Positions 58,801 through 64,000 of a DNA stretch of 64,000 nt are shown here, in pieces. A model generated the notes under the pieces. The model saw only the letters and a program-made list of their open reading frames with translations. It had not been told where the DNA came from and did not search any database. The translations under genes and the position numbers were made by a program. The stretch comes from Begonia masoniana (Eukaryota > Streptophyta > Magnoliopsida > Cucurbitales > Begoniaceae): contig CM039506.1 of NCBI GenBank assembly GCA_022432975.1, positions 18,632,531 to 18,696,530 on the forward strand. Reading direction: 5' to 3'. Numbering within the stretch: the first letter of the stretch is position 1; the number at the start of each line of letters is the position of its first letter.

Positions 58801-61800
58801 TGTTAAATGGGTAACTTTGGTTCTAACCACAAGTCATGTAGCACTCCCCCACAATTTGCTTATACGTTCAACCCCTCTTTTTGGAAAAATCGATTCAAGT
58901 GACTTCTTATTGCTTCATCAAATGCATTCAATCTTAATTACCGTCCATGAGGTTGTTGGGTCTCATCACGTTGTTCTCATAACTTTCAGTTAAACCCTTA
59001 ATGTGATGGTAATTTGTTCTAACCACAAGTCAGTTAGCACTCAACCTCATTTGCTTGATACGGTCAACTCTTATTGGAACAAATCGATTGAAGGTTCAGT
59101 TTCTTATGCTTACTCAATGATTACTATTTCTTAGTACTCGTCCATGAAATTTGTTGGGTCTTCATTACCCTTCGTTCTTCGCATCACTTCAAGTCAAACT
59201 TGAATGTGCAATGGATCACTTAGTTTCTAAACCACAAGTTGTAGCACTTAACCTCTTTTGCTTAATACGTTCACCTTTTGGAACAATCGAGTGATGTTTC
59301 TATTCTTCATCAAACGCCTTTACTAAGTATTAATTACTCCGTCCATGAATGTTGTTGGGTCCGCATTACACGTGTTCTCATCACGTCAAGTTAAAACCGT
59401 GAATGTGAACTGGATAACGTTTGTTCTAACCACACTCATGTGCACTCAACCTCATTTTCGTGATACTTCACATTTTAGCAAAAATCGATTGAAGTGGATG
59501 TTTCTTATTGCTTCACAAGTCATTACTAAGTTTTAAATTACTCCCATGAAGGTTTTTGGGTCCTCAATACACGTCGTTCTCCATCATCAAGTTAAAACCT
59601 TGAATGGTGAACTGGATAACATTGGTTCTAACCACAATTCATGTAGCACACAACCACATTTGCCTGATAGATACGTTCAATCTTTTTGACAATCGTGAAA
59701 TGAATTTTTTTATGCTTCACAAACGGCATTACTATTTTAATTACTCGTCACATTAAGAAGGTTGTAGGTCCTCAATACACGTCGTTTATCATCACTTCAA
59801 GTTAAAACCTTGAATGTGACATGGGATAATTTTGTTCTCCCACAAGTCTGTAGCACTCATCTCATTTGCTTGATACGGTCACCTCTTTTTAACACAAATC
59901 GATTGAAGTGGACGTTTCTTATGCTTCACAAACGCATTAACAAGCTTAATTTACTCGTTCAGAAGGTTGTTGGGTCCTAAATCTACTCATTCTCTCACTT
60001 CAAGTTTAAACTTTGAATGTGAAATGGCTAACTTGGTTCTAACTACAATCATTTAGCCTCAACTTCATTTTCTTTCTACGTTCATCTCTTTTGCTGGAAC
60101 AAATCGATGTGAAGTGAAGTTTCTATGCTTCATCACAACGCATCTACTAATCTTAATTATGCGTCCATGAAGGTTGTTGGGTTCGCATACACTTTGTCTC
60201 CAATTTTTTTTTAATTAAAATTAAAACCTTAATGTGAAATGATACTTTGGTTCTAACCATAAGTCATTTAGCACTCAAACACATGTCTTAATACTTCAAC
60301 TCTTTTGAACAATCGATTGAGTGAATTTCTTATGCTTCAACAACGCATTACTACGTCTTAATTACTCGTCCTAAGGTTGTTGGGTCCTCAATACTTCGTT
60401 GTTCTCATCACTTTCAATTTCACACCTTAATGTGACATGATAAATTTTTGTGATAACCACAAGTCTGTAGCACTCACCTCTTGCTTGATACTTTTCAATC
60501 TCTTTTTGAACAAATCGTTGAAGTGAATTGTCTTATGCTTAGTCAAATGCATTACTACTTCTTAGATACTCGTCCATGAAGGGGTTGGTCCTAAATACAA
60601 GTCTTGCTCATCACTGGACTTCAAGTAAACTTTGAATGTAAATGGAGACTGGTTCTAACCACAAGTCATGTAGCCACTCACCACATTGCTTAATCGTTTC
60701 CCCTCTTGTGGAACAAATCGATTCCAGGAAGTTTTCTTCATGCTTCATCAAATGCATTACTACGTCTTAATTNNNNNNNNNNNNNNNNNNNNNNNNNNNN
60801 NNNNNNNNNNNNNNNNNNNNNNNNNNNNNNNNNNNNNNNNNNNNNNNNNNNNNNNNNNNNNNNNNNNNNNNNCATGTAGCACTCATCCTCATTTGCTTTG
60901 ATAAACGTTCACTGTTTGTAACAAACGCTTGAAGTTAAGTTTCTTATGCTCACAAATTCATTAACTAAGTCTTCATTATTCGCCTGACAGTTGTTTGGCA
61001 TCCTAAATACACGTCTCTCTCATCACTTCTAGTTAAAACCTTGAATGTGGAATGGATACTTGGTTCTAACCACAAGTCATGTAGCACTCAAACCACATGC
61101 TTAATACTTCAACTTTTTGGAACAAATCCATTGAAGGAAATTTTCTTTCTTCGGCTGTGCATCAGACGCATTACCTAAGTACTTAATTACTCTTCCATGA
61201 AGTTGTTGTCCTCAAACACGCGTTCTCATCACTTCACAAGTTAAAACCTGGATGTGAACTGAAGAACTTTTGTCTAACCAAAGTCAATAGCATCCAACCT
61301 GTTTGCTGATCGTTCAACTCTTTTGGACAAATCGATTGAATCAGTTTCTTATATGCTTCACCAAACGGCATTTACTAAATTTTCATTACTCGTCCATGAA
61401 AGTTGTTGGGCCCAATACACGTCGTTCTCATCACTTAAGTTAAAACCTTGAATGTGAAATGGATATCTTTGGTTCTAAACCACAAGTCTGGAGCACCCAC
61501 CCCTCATTTTCTGATACTTTCCAACTCTTTGGAAAATCGATTGAAGTGAAGTTTTCGTAATGCTTCCTCAACGCATTAACTAAGTCTACTTATTCGTCCT
61601 GACGGTTGGTTGGGTATCCAAAATACACGTCGTTTCCTCATCACTTCAGATTTTTTGAAAACCGAATGTGAATAAGATAACTTTGGTTTCAACCACAGTC
61701 ATGTAGTACGCACCTCATTTCTTATACTTTCACTCTTTTGGAACAAATCGATTGAATTGAGTTTCTTATGCTTCATCAACGCTTCTAAGTCTTAATTACT

Positions 61801-63620
61801 CGTCCATGAGTTGTTGGGTCTAACTACACCTCTTCTCATCACTTCAAGTTAAAACCTTGAATGGGAAATGGATCTTTGGTTCTAAACCACAGTCGGTAGC
61901 ACTCAACCCATTGCTTCATATGTTTCAACCGGTTTGGACAATCGATTGACGTGAGTTTTTATGCTTCATAAAACGCATTACTAACGTATTAATTACTCGC
62001 CATCAGGTTGTTGGGTCCTCAATACCCGTCGGTTATCAGCACTTCAAGTTAAAACCTGAATGTGAAATGAAAACTTTGGTTCTAACCCAAGTTGTAGCAC
62101 TCAACCTCATTTGCTGTCGTTTCAACTCTTTGAACAAATCGATTGGAAGTGAAGTTTTCTTATGTTTCATCAAACCATTACTAAGTTAATTATTCGGCCA
62201 TGAGGTTGTTGGGTTCCAAAATACACGTCTGTCTCTTCAACTTCAGTTAAAACCTTGAATGTTTTAAATAGATAATTTTTGTTCTAACCACCGGCTGAGT
62301 ATTCCCCCTCATTTGCTTTATACTTGAACTGTTTTGGAACAAATCGATTGAAGTGAAGTTTCTTATGCTTCATCCAACGCATTACTAAGTCTCAATTACT
62401 CGTCTTGAGGTTGTTGGTCCCTCAATACAACACGTCCGTCTCATCACTTCAAGTTAAAACCTTGAATGTGAAAAAGGCTAACTTTGGTTCTAACAGACAA
62501 GTCATATTTCACTCGCCACATTTGCTTAATACGTTCAACATTTTTGGAAAAAATCGCTTGAAGGAAGTTTTCCTTATGCTTCATCAAACGCATCTAAGTC
62601 TTATTACTCGCAATGAGTTTGTTGGGTCGCTTACTTCTAACAAGTCTGTCCTCATCACTATCAAGTTAAACCGTGATGTGAAAAGGGATAACTTTTGGTC
62701 TCACACACAAGTCAGGTAGCCTCACCACATTGGCTTAAACGTTTCAGCTTCTTTTAGAACAATTTTAATGAAGTGAATTTCTTATTTCATCATCAAAGCT
62801 TAGTAAGTCTTAATAAGCGTCCCATAAGTTTTTGGGGCCTCCATCACTTTGTTTCTCATCACTTCAAGTTTGACAACCTTGAATTTAAAAGGATAACTTT
62901 GGTTCAAACCACAATCAGTAACACTCTACCACATTTGCTTATTACGTATACCTCTTTTGGAACAATCGATTGAAGTGAAGTTTCTTAATGCGTCATCAAA
63001 CCATAATAGTCTTAATTATGCGTCCATGAAGGTTGTTGTGTCCGAAATCCACGTCTTTCTCATCACTTCCTTTAAACCTTGAATGATAAAATGATAACTT
63101 TGGATCGAATTCAAGTCATGTAGTACTCAACCTCAATTGCTTAATACGTTCACTCTTTTGGAACAAAGCGATTGAAGTGAAGTTTCTTATTCTTCCTCAA
63201 CGCATTACTAGTCTTAATTCTCGTCATGAAGGTTGTGTGGTTCCTCTTACACGTCGTTCTCATCACTTCAAGTTGAAACCTGAATGTGAAATGGATATCT
63301 TTTCGGTTCAAACCACTTGTCAGGTAACCTCACCACCTGTGCTTAATAGTATTACTCTTTTGGAACAATCGATTGAAGTGAATTCTTATGCTTCTCCAAC
63401 GCATTACTAAAGTCTTAATTATGCGTCCTGAAGGTTGTTAGTCCTAATACCTCGTTCCTCATCAACTTCAAGTTAAAACCTTGAATGTGAAATAGATAAC
63501 TTTGGTTCTATTACAAGTCCCCCCAAATGTTAGTACTCAACCTCATTTGCTTAATACGTTCACTCTTTTGAACAAATCGTTGAAGTGAAGTTTCTTATGC
63601 TTCATCCAACGCATTACTAA
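55867..63620 (+). repeat. Satellite array D, ~208 bp monomer, mostly indel-rich
   Basis: The array resumes with taattactaagtcttaatt in the same orientation. It is fairly clean at 56.2-56.8 kb and then very rich in one-base indels and homopolymer errors to the end of the window, with a 100-N gap inside. The pattern (random single-base loss and gain in every monomer, unlike arrays B and C) looks like unpolished long-read sequence more than biological decay. From about 61480 its monomers follow the same variant order as 51980-54144. Confidence 0.93.
60773..60872. other. Assembly gap (100 N)
   Basis: Exactly 100 N within the noisy part of array D. Confidence 0.98.
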
Positions 63621-64000
63621 TGTAGGTGAACCGAGACGCACTAATCTCCAAAGTCAGGACCATGATATATTGAAGATAAAGGAGGTCCAACGCAAAAGCT
63701 TCACATGGTTTAGTAGTGTGAAACCCGAGGAAAGAGCGATCAAACTAAAGCAAGAGACTATTAAAATAAGAGCTTTGAGGCATGGAAGTGAGGCTCACCA
63801 AATTGTCAAGAGACTCTAAGCACGGAGTTGGGGCTCCCAATACTAGGGATTGGAGAGAGAGGGGAAAGATCACAGCAACTACAAAGAAGATAAAGAGTCC
63901 GTGGGTGGAAAGATATAAGATCCACATGACTTTGGTTTATATGATGTGCATCCAGTTAGACATATCAAGGCCCAAGAACGAAGATTTCAATTGAAGATAC
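63621..64000 (+). mobile_element. Second, noisy copy of the element 3 LTR start (cut by window end)
   Basis: It aligns with 54145-54530: ggtgaaccgaga, accatgatatatt, aagataaaggaggtcc, cttcacatggtttagtag, gcaagagactatta and aaagatccacatg-like blocks occur in the same order, with many one-base indels. The satellite junction is also the same. Either a tandem segmental duplication or a duplicated piece of unpolished assembly. Confidence 0.88.

Noticed and set aside
61200..63620. Indel-rich monomers as an anciently decayed satellite
   Set aside because: Errors are mostly single-base indels in every monomer, close to a gap, and the same monomer order exists cleanly at 52-54 kb; sequencing or assembly error explains this better.

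Overview
The window is plant nuclear DNA, almost certainly from a eudicot centromere or pericentromere. About two thirds of it (roughly 41 kb of 64 kb) is one tandem satellite with a monomer of about 208 bp. The rest is Ty3/gypsy retrotransposons with initiator-Met-tRNA primer sites, the broken 5' part of a Mutator-like (MULE) transposon, and the first exon of a plant lectin receptor kinase. No intact host gene was found. The species cannot be named from this sequence.

Layout: (1) 1-3155, satellite array A, in reverse orientation, with a 10-monomer (2083 bp) higher-order period. (2) 3156-9780, a decayed plus-strand Ty3/gypsy element whose 5' end does not match its 3' LTR. (3) 9781-11402, the 5' part of a minus-strand MULE, cut by the retroelement; it carries a cluster of palindromes, two of which nest into a perfect 78 bp palindrome. 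(4) 11403-11750, the first exon of a G-type lectin receptor kinase, cut by the MULE. (5) 11751-17221, unassigned AT-rich DNA, a possible solo LTR, a 100-N gap (16319-16418) and a decayed Tekay-like integrase plus chromodomain relic. (6) 17222-38306, satellite array B in the opposite orientation; it is error-like to about 20.2 kb, then clean, with a 6-monomer (1246 bp) higher-order repeat at about 32.2-36.2 kb. (7) 38307-44907, a complete-ended minus-strand Ty3/gypsy element (735 bp LTRs) inserted inside one satellite monomer. (8) 44908-54144, satellite array C. (9) 54145-55866, a third gypsy element reduced to its 5' LTR, primer site and leader. (10) 55867-63620, satellite array D, mostly indel-rich, with a second 100-N gap (60773-60872). 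(11) 63621-64000, a second, noisy copy of the third element's LTR start.

The three main retroelements share features that suggest the CRM (centromeric chromovirus) lineage: LTRs that begin TGATG, an initiator-Met primer site just inside the 5' LTR, a conserved leader motif, and a polyprotein tail with a GPITRARAK-type motif that reads into the LTR. A long satellite with higher-order repeats invaded by such elements is what a plant centromere core looks like. Centromere identity is inferred, not shown; only CENH3 occupancy would prove it. Several stretches (17.2-20.2 kb and about 56.8-64 kb) look like unpolished long-read sequence next to gaps, so structure there should be read with caution.
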